A stretch of 64,000 nt of DNA from Pararhodobacter zhoushanensis (GTDB lineage Bacteria > Pseudomonadota > Alphaproteobacteria > Rhodobacterales > Rhodobacteraceae), in contig NZ_REEZ01000001.1 of assembly GCF_003990445.1 (NCBI RefSeq), forward strand, positions 434,001 through 498,000, read 5' to 3'. Positions 1 through 8,678 of the stretch are shown piece after piece. The notes under the pieces were generated by a model that had not been told where the DNA came from, did no database searches, and worked only from the letters and a program-made list of their open reading frames with translations. The stretch's first letter is position 1. The number at the start of each line of letters is the position of its first letter. The position numbers and the translations under genes are program-made.

Positions 1-1
1 C

Positions 2-55
2 GGCTGGCGCAGTCTTACGGGCGCACCCCGACCGCTGCCCGACGCGGTTGCGTAA
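2..55 (+). CDS. possible 3' end of an upstream gene (partial)
   Basis: One plus-strand frame stays open from the window edge to a TAA at 53-55, giving only 17 residues. A strong GC hairpin begins 3 bases after this stop, which would suit the end of a gene. The tail is too short to identify a family, and another frame is also open here, so this is a weak call. Confidence 0.2.
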   Translation, partial: GWRSLTGAPRPLPDAVA

Positions 56-57
56 AA

Positions 58-246
58 GCGGGGGGCTGCTCGCCCCCCGCACCCCCTCCTCTGGACTCCT
101 CCCGTGGATATTTTAAGACAGAAAATGAAACAGGGTTAACGAAGCCTTATCATCTGTCTCCAAATATCCTGGGGGGTGAATTCGGCGGCAGCCGAAGAGG
201 GGGGCAAGGCCCCCCTTCCCGCGCCGCGCTTGCGCGGCGCCCGGCC
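58..246. repeat. intergenic repeat copy A (GGATATTT core with GC hairpins)
   Basis: The core runs from about 101 to 183: CCCGTGGATATTTTA, then about 40 bases of lower-GC DNA, then AAATATCCTGGGGGGTGAATTC. Its reverse complement matches copy B at 3866-3953 closely, sharing AATTCACCCCCCAGGATATT, GACAGATGATAAGG, TTCGTTAACC and ATATCCACGGG. On the left is a 9-bp-stem hairpin (58-80, GCGGGGGGC/GCCCCCCGC). On the right are a G/C-run hairpin around 198-216 and a GCGCCGCGC-type hairpin around 220-242. Read on the minus strand, the left hairpin is followed by TTTT, so it could terminate transcription. The rest of the 1-377 gap holds another small hairpin (GCAGCATC/GATGCTGC, 259-277) and no gene I can support. 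Confidence 0.75.
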
Positions 247-377
247 CAACGGGAGGGGCAGCATCTGTGATGCTGCGCCCGACGGGCGGGAGCCCCCGAT
301 CACCCCCGCGCAACCCGCTTGCCCCTGTGCGCTTTCGCCCCTACACAGGGCCAGTCCTGACAGTCGGAGCCCCTGAG

Positions 378-2237
378 ATGGCCAAGAAAAATAGCGCCCA
401 ATCCATCCTTGCCTGGGGGATGATGATCCTGCTGATTGCGGGGTTGGGTGGCTTTGGCATTGACAGTTTCCTTGGCAGCCGCGTCACCTCGATCGGCAGC
501 GTCGGTGACCGCCAGATCAGCACGCAGGCCTATGCCCGCGCCCTGCAAAGCGAGATGCGCGCGGTCGAACAGCAAATCGGCCAGCCGGTCACCATCGCCT
601 TCGCCCAGCAAGTCGGCATTGACCAACAGGTCCGGGCGCAACTGATCACACAGGCGGCACTGGAGAACGAAGCGGCGCGCATCGGCATCTCGGTTGGCGA
701 CGAAAACGTCCAGCGCACCGTTGTCGGGATCCGCGCCTTTCAGGGCCCGACCGGCAATTTTGACATGGATGCCTACCGTTTTGCCCTGCAAAACGTTGGC
801 CAGTCCCCGGCCGAATTCGAAGAGGAAGTCCGTCGCGACGCCGCGCGCGGCATCTTGCAGGCGGCCACAGCCGCCGGGGTCGAAACCCCCGACAACCTGC
901 GCAGCGCGCTCCTTGGCTTTTACGCCATGCGCCACAATTTCACGCTGTTCACGCTGACCGAGTCCAATCTGCCCGCGCCTGTCGCGGACCCTGACGAGCC
1001 CGCGATCATCGCCTATTACGCGGCCAATATCGCCGATTTCACCGCCCCCGAAACCCGCTCGATTACCTACGCCTGGCTCACGCCGGAAATGGTGCTCGAC
1101 ACGGTCGAGGTCGATGAGGACTCGATCCGCGCCCTTTACGAGCAGCGCATCGACGAATTTGTGCAGCCTGAACGCCGCCTCGTCGAGCGTCTGGTCTTTG
1201 GCTCGGATGACGAAGCACAGGCCGCCAAGGCGCGCCTTGATTCCGGCGAGATGACCTTCGACGCGCTGGTCGAAGAGCGCGGCCTGTCGCTGGAAGACGC
1301 CGATATGGGCGATGTGAGCGAGGCGCAACTGGGCGCTGCCGGCGCTGCGGTCTTCGGCCTGGTCGATGCGGGCACCGTTGTCGGCCCCCTGCCCTCGAAC
1401 CTCGGGCCAGCCCTGTTTCGCATGAACGCGATCCTGAACGCCCAGGAAACCCCCTATGAGGACGCGCGCGACGAGCTGCGTGCCGAACTGGCAGGCGATG
1501 GCGCGCGCCGGGCGATCCAGGACCAGCAGGAAGGCTTTGACGATCTTCTGGCGGGCGGCGCAACGCTGGAACAGCTGGCCGAGGAAACCCCGATGCAGCT
1601 GGGCACCATCGACTGGAACCGCGACTCGAACGAAGGCATCGCAGCCTATTCGGAATTCGGCACGGCTGCCGCTGCCGTCAGCGCCGATGACTTCCCCGAA
1701 CTGGCCGGCCTGTCGGATGGCGGTCTGTTTGCGATCCGGCTCGATTCGGTCACCCCGCCGACCCCGCGTCCGATTGAAGACGTGCGCGAAGCCGTCGCTG
1801 CCGGTGCCCGTGTCGCCGCTGTCGATGCGGCCCTGCAAAGCATGGGCCAGACGCTCAGCGCCGATCTGGTTGCCGAAGGCCCGGAAACCTTTGGCGAGAC
1901 GCGCGACCTGTCACCCGAAGTGTTCGAGAACATCACCCGTCTGGACCGGCTGACGCAGGTTCCCGCCACCATGCTGGAAACCATCATGACCAGCGATACC
2001 AACACGCCCGTGATGTCGGTGGCCGAGGGGCGGCTGCTGTTGGTCTACGTCGGTGAGACCGAAGCGCCCGACAGCGCCGATGAGCAGACCGAGCAGCTGA
2101 CCGGCGCGATCAACGAGCAGATCGGTCAGGCGCTGGCACAGGATGTGTTCACCTACTTCGCCCGCGCGCTGCAGGCCGAGGCCGGGATCACCCTGAACCA
2201 GCCTGCCATCGACGCGGTACACGCCACCTTCCCCTGA
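378..2237 (+). CDS. ppiD: PpiD-like membrane-anchored periplasmic foldase (SurA/PpiC family)
   Basis: This 619-residue protein should be a periplasmic chaperone or peptidyl-prolyl isomerase tethered to the inner membrane, helping outer-membrane proteins fold. A short basic N-terminus (MAKKN) is followed by one hydrophobic segment at about residues 11-30, then a long helical SurA_N-type region with the characteristic QISTQAYARALQSEMR start, and a PpiC-like parvulin region in the middle. The open frame extends upstream to 267, but that part is repeat-derived and Pro-rich. The ATG at 378 begins the family-like sequence, so I use it. The gene ends 41 bases before trpE on the same strand, so co-transcription is possible. 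Parvulin active-site residues are not obvious, as in many PpiD proteins, so the role may be chaperone rather than isomerase. Confidence 0.85.
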   Translation: MAKKNSAQSILAWGMMILLIAGLGGFGIDSFLGSRVTSIGSVGDRQISTQAYARALQSEMRAVEQQIGQPVTIAFAQQVGIDQQVRAQLITQAALENEAARIGISVGDENVQRTVVGIRAFQGPTGNFDMDAYRFALQNVGQSPAEFEEEVRRDAARGILQAATAAGVETPDNLRSALLGFYAMRHNFTLFTLTESNLPAPVADPDEPAIIAYYAANIADFTAPETRSITYAWLTPEMVLDTVEVDEDSIRALYEQRIDEFVQPERRLVERLVFGSDDEAQAAKARLDSGEMTFDALVEERGLSLEDADMGDVSEAQLGAAGAAVFGLVDAGTVVGPLPSNLGPALFRMNAILNAQETPYEDARDELRAELAGDGARRAIQDQQEGFDDLLAGGATLEQLAEETPMQLGTIDWNRDSNEGIAAYSEFGTAAAAVSADDFPELAGLSDGGLFAIRLDSVTPPTPRPIEDVREAVAAGARVAAVDAALQSMGQTLSADLVAEGPETFGETRDLSPEVFENITRLDRLTQVPATMLETIMTSDTNTPVMSVAEGRLLLVYVGETEAPDSADEQTEQLTGAINEQIGQALAQDVFTYFARALQAEAGITLNQPAIDAVHATFP

Positions 2238-2278
2238 TCTGACCGTCCCAGACCGTCCCGCTGCAAAGGTTTCCAGCC

Positions 2279-3799
2279 GTGACCCATTCCGCCCTGCTGA
2301 CCCCCGGTTTCGCCGATTTCGAAGCCGGATGGGCGCGCGGTGAAAACCAGGTGGTTTATGCCCGCCTGGCCGCCGACCTCGACACGCCGGTCTCGCTGAT
2401 GCTCAAGATCGTCGGCAACCGCAAAGACAGCTTCATGCTGGAATCGGTCACCGGCGGCGAGGTGCGCGGGCGCTATTCGATCATCGGCACCAAGCCCGAT
2501 CTGATCTGGCAGTGCCGGGGCGGCGCCAGCCGCCTGAACCGCGATGCCCGGTTTGACGACGAGGCGTTTGTCGACCTGCCCGGACACCCGCTCGATGCCC
2601 TGCGCGGGCTGCTGGCCGAGAGCCGCATCGCGATGCCCGAGGATCTGCCACCGGTTGCCTCGGGCCTCTTTGGCTATCTGGGCTATGACATGATCCGTCT
2701 GGTCGAGGATCTGCCGCAAAACAACCCCGACCCGCTGAACCTGCCCGACGCGGTGCTGATGCGCCCCTCGATCGTGGCGGTGCTGGACGGGGTCAAGGGC
2801 GAGGTGACGGTGGTCTCGCCCGCCTGGGTCGGCAACGGGCTCTCGGCCCGCGCCGCCTATGCACAGGCGGCCGAGCGGGTGATGGACGCGTTGCGCGACC
2901 TCGAGCGCGAGGCGATGGGCACCGGGCGCGCGCTGGGAGATATGGCGCAGGTCGGCGAGGCGGTCTCGAACTTCACCAAGGACGGCTACAAGGCGGCGGT
3001 CGACAAGGCCAAGGATTACATCCGCGCCGGAGACATCTTTCAGGTCGTGCCCTCGCAGCGTTGGGCGCAGGACTTCCCGCTGCCGCCCTTCGCGCTCTAC
3101 CGCTCGCTGCGCAGGATGAACCCGTCACCCTTCATGGTCTATTTCGACCTCGGCAGCTTCCACATTGTCGGCGCCTCGCCCGAGATCCTCGTGCGGCTGC
3201 GCGACGGCGAGGTCACCATTCGCCCCATCGCCGGCACCCGCCCGCGTGGTACCACGCCCGAGCAGGACAAGGCGCTGGAACTGGATCTGCTGGCGGACCA
3301 AAAAGAGCTGGCCGAGCACCTGATGCTGCTTGACCTGGGCCGCAACGATGTGGGCCGCGTGGCCAAGATCGGCACCGTGCACCCGACCGAGAAATTCATC
3401 ATCGAGCGTTACAGTCATGTGATGCACATCGTCTCGAACGTCGTCGGCGAGATCCGCGACGATCAGGACGCGCTGTCAGCCCTGCTGGCAGGCCTGCCTG
3501 CAGGCACGGTGTCGGGCGCCCCCAAGATCCGCGCCATGCAGATCATCGACGAGCTGGAACCGGAAAAACGCGGCGTCTATGGCGGCGGCATCGGCTATTT
3601 CGCGGCGAATGGCGAAATGGACTTCTGCATCGCGCTGCGCACGGCGGTGGTCAAGGACGGGGTGATGTACACCCAGGCTGGCGGCGGCGTGGTCTATGAC
3701 AGCGACCCTGAGTCCGAATGGCAGGAATCGGTGAACAAGGCCAAGGCGCTGCGGGCGGCAGCCGAAGGCGCGGGGCTGTTTTTGCGCGGCAATGGCTGA
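2279..3799 (+). CDS. trpE: anthranilate synthase component I
   Basis: TrpE converts chorismate to anthranilate, the first committed step of tryptophan synthesis, using ammonia supplied by TrpG. The 506-residue length is normal. The N-terminal half carries the tryptophan feedback region (SFMLESVTGG, RGRYSIIG). The C-terminal chorismate-binding domain shows IFQVVPSQRW, PSPFMVYFDLG, IVGASPEILV, RPIAGTRPRG, LLDLGRNDVGRV and AGTVSGAPKIRAMQIIDELE, all classic TrpE signatures. The start is GTG at 2279. No trpG, trpD or trpC follows: the next feature is repeat B and then a convergent gene. The partner subunit must lie elsewhere. Confidence 0.97.
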   Translation: MTHSALLTPGFADFEAGWARGENQVVYARLAADLDTPVSLMLKIVGNRKDSFMLESVTGGEVRGRYSIIGTKPDLIWQCRGGASRLNRDARFDDEAFVDLPGHPLDALRGLLAESRIAMPEDLPPVASGLFGYLGYDMIRLVEDLPQNNPDPLNLPDAVLMRPSIVAVLDGVKGEVTVVSPAWVGNGLSARAAYAQAAERVMDALRDLEREAMGTGRALGDMAQVGEAVSNFTKDGYKAAVDKAKDYIRAGDIFQVVPSQRWAQDFPLPPFALYRSLRRMNPSPFMVYFDLGSFHIVGASPEILVRLRDGEVTIRPIAGTRPRGTTPEQDKALELDLLADQKELAEHLMLLDLGRNDVGRVAKIGTVHPTEKFIIERYSHVMHIVSNVVGEIRDDQDALSALLAGLPAGTVSGAPKIRAMQIIDELEPEKRGVYGGGIGYFAANGEMDFCIALRTAVVKDGVMYTQAGGGVVYDSDPESEWQESVNKAKALRAAAEGAGLFLRGNG

Positions 3800-3800
3800 G

Positions 3801-4046
3801 CGGTTTCGCCCTCGTGCCTCGGGCGACCGAAAAGGGGGCGTTGCCCCCCTCTTGGCCTGACGGCCAATTCACCCCCCAGGATATTTAAGGACAGATGATA
3901 AGGGTTCGTTAACCACGTGCCCTCTCTTTGCTCGTCAAATATCCACGGGGGGATTTTCAAGGGGGGGCGCGTGCGTCCCCCTTGAACGGGGTGTGGGGCT
4001 GGCCCCATGCGGCGCGAGGGGGCTCGATGCCCCCGAGCGCCGCCCC
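3801..4046. repeat. intergenic repeat copy B with nested hairpins
   Basis: The core at 3866-3953 is the reverse-complement orientation of copy A. On its left are hairpins CGGTTTCGCCC/GGGCGACCG (3801-3829), a G/C-run hairpin (about 3834-3847) and TTGGCCTGACGGCCAA (3852-3867). On its right are TTCAAGGGGG/CCCCCTTGAA (3956-3986), TGGGG/CCCCA (3994-4007) and a nested stem GCGGCGC (4009-4015) with GCGCCGC (4037-4043) enclosing GGGGGC/GCCCCC (4018-4034). The element fills the space between the convergent trpE and DUF4389 genes and is a plausible bidirectional terminator. Confidence 0.75.
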
Positions 4047-4049
4047 CCT

Positions 4050-4352
4050 CTACGATCCCATCGGAGTCCAGGGCCAGGGCTTCTGATCGCTCGCCGCCGA
4101 TTGATAGCGCGCCGCCTTCGCGACCCAAGCGCCGACCATCGAGCCGAAATCCCCAAGCTCCTCGTTCGGGCGTCCGCGGTTGGCGATCATGATCACCACC
4201 TGCAGCACAGCCACGGCCAGCAGCACCGATTGCGCGCCGCTGATCATCATGGTGATCACCACAATCCACAGGATCCGCGGGATCAGCTCGCGGGTGCCGG
4301 GCTCGAAACCGGGGTCCTCGTCATCGTCGAGGTGCGGGTGCTGGCGCTGCAT
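4050..4352 (-). CDS. DUF4389 family membrane protein
   Basis: A 100-residue protein with an acidic N-terminus (HLDDDEDPGFE), two hydrophobic segments (LIPRILWIVVITMMISGAQ and the following VLLAVAVLQVVIMIA), and a C-terminal half with NEELGDFGSMVGAW and a final EKPFPWT-like stretch (QKPWPWTPMGS). This arrangement matches DUF4389, whose function is unknown to me. An ATG at 4376 is also in frame, but the ATG at 4352 has a GGAGA ribosome-binding sequence at the right distance, so I prefer it. The gene converges on trpE across repeat B. Confidence 0.75.
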   Translation of the reverse strand: MQRQHPHLDDDEDPGFEPGTRELIPRILWIVVITMMISGAQSVLLAVAVLQVVIMIANRGRPNEELGDFGSMVGAWVAKAARYQSAASDQKPWPWTPMGS

Positions 4353-4456
4353 CGGCGGTCTCCGGGTCTGGGGCATGCGGGCGGTGTAGCGCCCGCCGCA
4401 AGCCTGCCTCAGCCCGGCGGCGCCTTCAAGCCCCGCCGCGCGCCAAGGTCAAGGCC

Positions 4457-5950
<1,494 letters not shown>

Positions 5951-6005
5951 CTATGGCATGGGTTTGGGGGAAAGGAAAGGGCCGCAGGCTATAGAGAGTG
6001 GTCAA

Positions 6006-6464
6006 TCAGCCCTGACGGGCCAGATAAGCCTCGAAAGCCTGCAACGTGACCTCGGAAACATGGTGTTCCATGCCCTCGGCGTCCAGTTCTGCCGTCTCGG
6101 GCGGGACGCCCAGCGCGACCAGCAGCGACACCACCGTGCGGTGGCGCGCGCGCACCTTGTCGGCCATCGCCGCGCCTGAGTCGGTCAGGAACACCCCCCG
6201 ATAGGGCCGCGAGATCACCAGCCCCTCACGCCGCAGCCGCGCCACGGCCTTGGTGACCGTCGGATGCGTCACGCCCATGCGCTGCGCGAGATCGGTGATG
6301 CGGGCCTCGCCATGCTCGGCGATCAGATCGCCGATCAGCTCGACGTAATCCTCCAGCAAGGCCACCGATTGCGCGGTGCGCGCCTGCGCGAAGCGGTCCG
6401 AGGTTTCGGCACTGTCTGGAAGGGTCTCGGGGGCGGGCTCTGGCACTGTGTCGGGGTCCGTCAT
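6006..6464 (-). CDS. mntR: manganese-responsive transcriptional regulator MntR (DtxR family)
   Basis: A 152-residue DtxR/MntR-type regulator expected to bind Mn(II) and control uptake. The N-terminal 25 residues are a Pro/Glu-rich tail. A winged helix follows, with ARITDLAQRMGVTHPTVTKAVARLRREGLV as recognition region, then the metal-binding dimerisation domain (RHRTVVSLLVALGVPPETAELDAEGMEHHVS), which includes the usual Glu/His ligand run. It is transcribed divergently from mntH with a palindromic operator between them, which supports the assignment. No C-terminal SH3-like domain is present, consistent with MntR rather than DtxR. Confidence 0.93.
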   Translation of the reverse strand: MTDPDTVPEPAPETLPDSAETSDRFAQARTAQSVALLEDYVELIGDLIAEHGEARITDLAQRMGVTHPTVTKAVARLRREGLVISRPYRGVFLTDSGAAMADKVRARHRTVVSLLVALGVPPETAELDAEGMEHHVSEVTLQAFEAYLARQG

Positions 6465-6554
6465 TGTGGGCCGCCCTGTCGCGAACCCTTACCCATTCTA
6501 TCGACGAGGCGGCGTGAATGCAAAGCCGTCTCCATTAATTTGCCACTTGCAAGT

Positions 6555-6574
6555 AGTGTAGCCTTGGCTACATT
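6555..6574. promoter_or_regulatory. MntR-type operator between mntR and mntH
   Basis: AGTGTAGCCTTGGCTACATT is a nearly perfect 20-bp palindrome: TGTAGCC and GGCTACA arms around a TT centre, with one mismatch pair further out. It lies 26 bases upstream of the mntH GTG and 90 bases upstream of the mntR start. Position and symmetry fit autoregulation plus control of the manganese importer. Alphaproteobacterial MntR and Mur boxes have a similar form. Which protein binds is inferred from adjacency. Confidence 0.8.
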
Positions 6575-6600
6575 CCGCGCAAACACCCCGGAGTCGTCCC

Positions 6601-7914
6601 GTGCAGCCCACTTCCCAGCCCCGCAACACGGCCAGCCTGACCGACCGTACCCGCTCAACCATGACCGAAGCGCTTGCCGGACGGCGACGCGGACCGCGCG
6701 CGCTGTTGTCCTTCGTTGGCCCCGCCGTGATCGCCTCGGTCGCCTATATCGACCCCGGCAACTATGCGACCAACATTCAGGCCGGCGCGGGCTACGGTTA
6801 TATGCTGCTGTGGGTCGTGCTGATGGCGAACCTGATTGCCATGCTGTTTCAGGCGCTCTCGGCCCGGCTGGGCATCGTCACCGGCAAGAACCTGGCCGAG
6901 CTGTGCCGCGATCATTTCCCGCGCCCGGTGGTATGGGTGATGTGGGGGATCAGCGAAGTGGCCGCTATGGCCACGGATCTGGCCGAGTTTCTGGGCGGCG
7001 CGATCGGGTTGGCGCTGCTGTTCGGTCTGCCGCTGATGCAGGGGATGATCGCGACGGCGGTGATCACCTACGCGATCCTGATGGTCGAGCAGCGCGGCTT
7101 TCGACCGATGGAGCTGGTGATCGGCACCTTCGTCGCGATCATCGGGCTGTGCTATCTCGCCGAGATGCTCATTGCGCCCGTCGACTGGGGCGGCGCGCTG
7201 ACCGGGCTGGTCACGCCGGGTCTGCCCGACACGGCGGCGCTGACTATTGCGGTGGGGATCATCGGGGCGACGGTGATGCCGCACGCGATCTATCTGCACT
7301 CGGGGTTGACGCAGGCGCGGGCGACGAACCCGACGGCGGGCGAGCGCCGCAGGCTGGTGCGTTTCTCGAACATCGAGGTGATCGTCGCGCTGGCAGTGGC
7401 CGGGATGGTCAACATGGCGATGGTGATCATGGCCGCCTCGGCCTTCCATCAGGGCCACGCCGAGGTGGCCGAGATCGAGACCGCCTATCACATGCTGACC
7501 CCGCTGCTGGGCGCGGCGGCAGCGGGGGCGTTTCTGGTGTCGCTGATCGCCTCGGGGATCTCGTCCTCGGTGGTGGGGACGATGGCCGGGCAGATGATCA
7601 TGCAGGGCTTCTTGCGCATCCATGTTCCGATCTGGCTGCGCCGGGTGGTGACGATGGCCCCGGCCTTCGCCATCGTGGCGATGGGGGTCAATGCGACCGA
7701 GGCTTTGGTGCTCTCACAGGTGGTGCTGTCCATCGCCCTGCCGGTGCCGATGGTGGCGCTGGTGATCTTTACCGGACGGCGCGATCTGATGGGCGAGCAT
7801 GTGACCGGCCCTTTGATGCGCGGGCTGGCGGTTTTGGGATCGGTCGTGGTGCTGGGTCTGAATTTTGTGCTGCTGGCGGGGTTCTTCGGGATCAGCGTGC
7901 CGGGGCTGGGATGA
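6601..7914 (+). CDS. mntH: Nramp-family Mn(II)/divalent metal transporter
   Basis: A proton-coupled manganese importer of the inner membrane, 437 residues, with about 11 hydrophobic segments. The two metal-site motifs of the family are visible: DPGNYATN in the first transmembrane helix and MPHAIYLHSG in the sixth. The GTG at 6601 has a GGAG seven bases upstream. An internal ATG at 6661 would still keep the whole transport core. It is divergent from mntR and is expected to be repressed when manganese is abundant. No iron-specific partner genes lie nearby. Confidence 0.96.
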   Translation: MQPTSQPRNTASLTDRTRSTMTEALAGRRRGPRALLSFVGPAVIASVAYIDPGNYATNIQAGAGYGYMLLWVVLMANLIAMLFQALSARLGIVTGKNLAELCRDHFPRPVVWVMWGISEVAAMATDLAEFLGGAIGLALLFGLPLMQGMIATAVITYAILMVEQRGFRPMELVIGTFVAIIGLCYLAEMLIAPVDWGGALTGLVTPGLPDTAALTIAVGIIGATVMPHAIYLHSGLTQARATNPTAGERRRLVRFSNIEVIVALAVAGMVNMAMVIMAASAFHQGHAEVAEIETAYHMLTPLLGAAAAGAFLVSLIASGISSSVVGTMAGQMIMQGFLRIHVPIWLRRVVTMAPAFAIVAMGVNATEALVLSQVVLSIALPVPMVALVIFTGRRDLMGEHVTGPLMRGLAVLGSVVVLGLNFVLLAGFFGISVPGLG

Positions 7915-8194
7915 GATGTCCCACGATGGGACAGGCAGGCGGATGCATGCAAAACAGGGACTTAGCGACAGAAATTAACCTTTTCGCAACCCTGCCCCGG
8001 CGCTATAAACGCGGGATCAGGCGGCAGCGAACCTGCTCATTTGTGCGCCATCAATGGCGCGCAAAAGGCCAGACCTGCTGAGTGTCCCGGACCGACACCG
8101 CCCAAAGCGAGCGCTGCGCAGCCTTCAGTCGCTGGTCCGTCGCTGATCGGAACCCAACACTTGATTTTTGCAACTAACTCTGGACTAAATCACT

Positions 8195-8668
8195 GTGTTT
8201 ATTGCGGTGACAGTTTCAGGTGTATGTGTGGATTTAATTTATTTTGACGACATCGAATGCCCCTCTCGGATCCGTGGTGCCAGCCAGAGTATCAGCCGAG
8301 CCGAAGTTGAGGCTTTTGCAAAATCATGGGGTGACAGCGCGCTCGGGATCAAGCGTATCTCAAGCGTTAATCACGATAAAATACGTGCCACGGAAGCGTA
8401 TTTACTGGCCCTGCGCAACCGGCTGATCCACGGTCTGGACCGACCCCCGGCGATCATCGCGTCCTTCGGGTATGACGACGTGCGGTTCAATACCCATGCC
8501 TACGCGAACGACACCGTAACGCTGATCCTTGATGTCGAAAGCAAGCGTCTATCGGCGTCGAACCCGCAGCGGGGCATTGTGATCACGCGGCAAACGCTGA
8601 TCAATCAACACAACCAAATTGTCCTGAGCATGCTGGACAACTTGCTGGTTCAAAAGCGCCAGAGCTGA
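8195..8668 (+). CDS. orphan hypothetical protein with a HEPN-like RNxxxH motif
   Basis: A 157-codon ORF with a GTG start, directly after an in-frame TAA at 8186. The first part is clearly lower in GC than the surrounding genes. I do not recognise the family. Residues 60-80 form a predicted helix ending in LLALRNRLIHG, giving R74-N75-x3-H79. This fits the R(N/D/H)xxxH motif of HEPN-fold RNases, but the short motif also occurs by chance. The rest is mixed, with a C-terminal amphipathic stretch. It sits between mntH and a convergent amidohydrolase with no obvious antitoxin or nucleotidyltransferase partner. Reality of the gene is moderate and a function is not assigned. Confidence 0.45.
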   Translation: MFIAVTVSGVCVDLIYFDDIECPSRIRGASQSISRAEVEAFAKSWGDSALGIKRISSVNHDKIRATEAYLLALRNRLIHGLDRPPAIIASFGYDDVRFNTHAYANDTVTLILDVESKRLSASNPQRGIVITRQTLINQHNQIVLSMLDNLLVQKRQS

Positions 8669-8678
8669 GACGCGCGGT

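Noticed and set aside
113-313. 66-codon minus-strand ORF in the upstream repeat
   Set aside because: It lies inside repeat copy A, and comparable frames occur in copy B, so the open frame comes from the repeat and has no protein signature.
300-1838. long minus-strand ORF opposite ppiD
   Set aside because: It is a GC-bias shadow of the ppiD coding strand with no family signature or ribosome-binding site.
3694-4269. 191-codon minus-strand ORF covering repeat B
   Set aside because: It overlaps the ends of trpE and the DUF4389 gene. Part of its translation (PYHLS and NILGGE) is shared with a frame of repeat A, which shows it is repeat-derived.
6264-8081. 605-codon plus-strand ORF over mntR and mntH
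   Set aside because: It crosses the mntR/mntH divergent promoter and overlaps both clear genes in a different frame.
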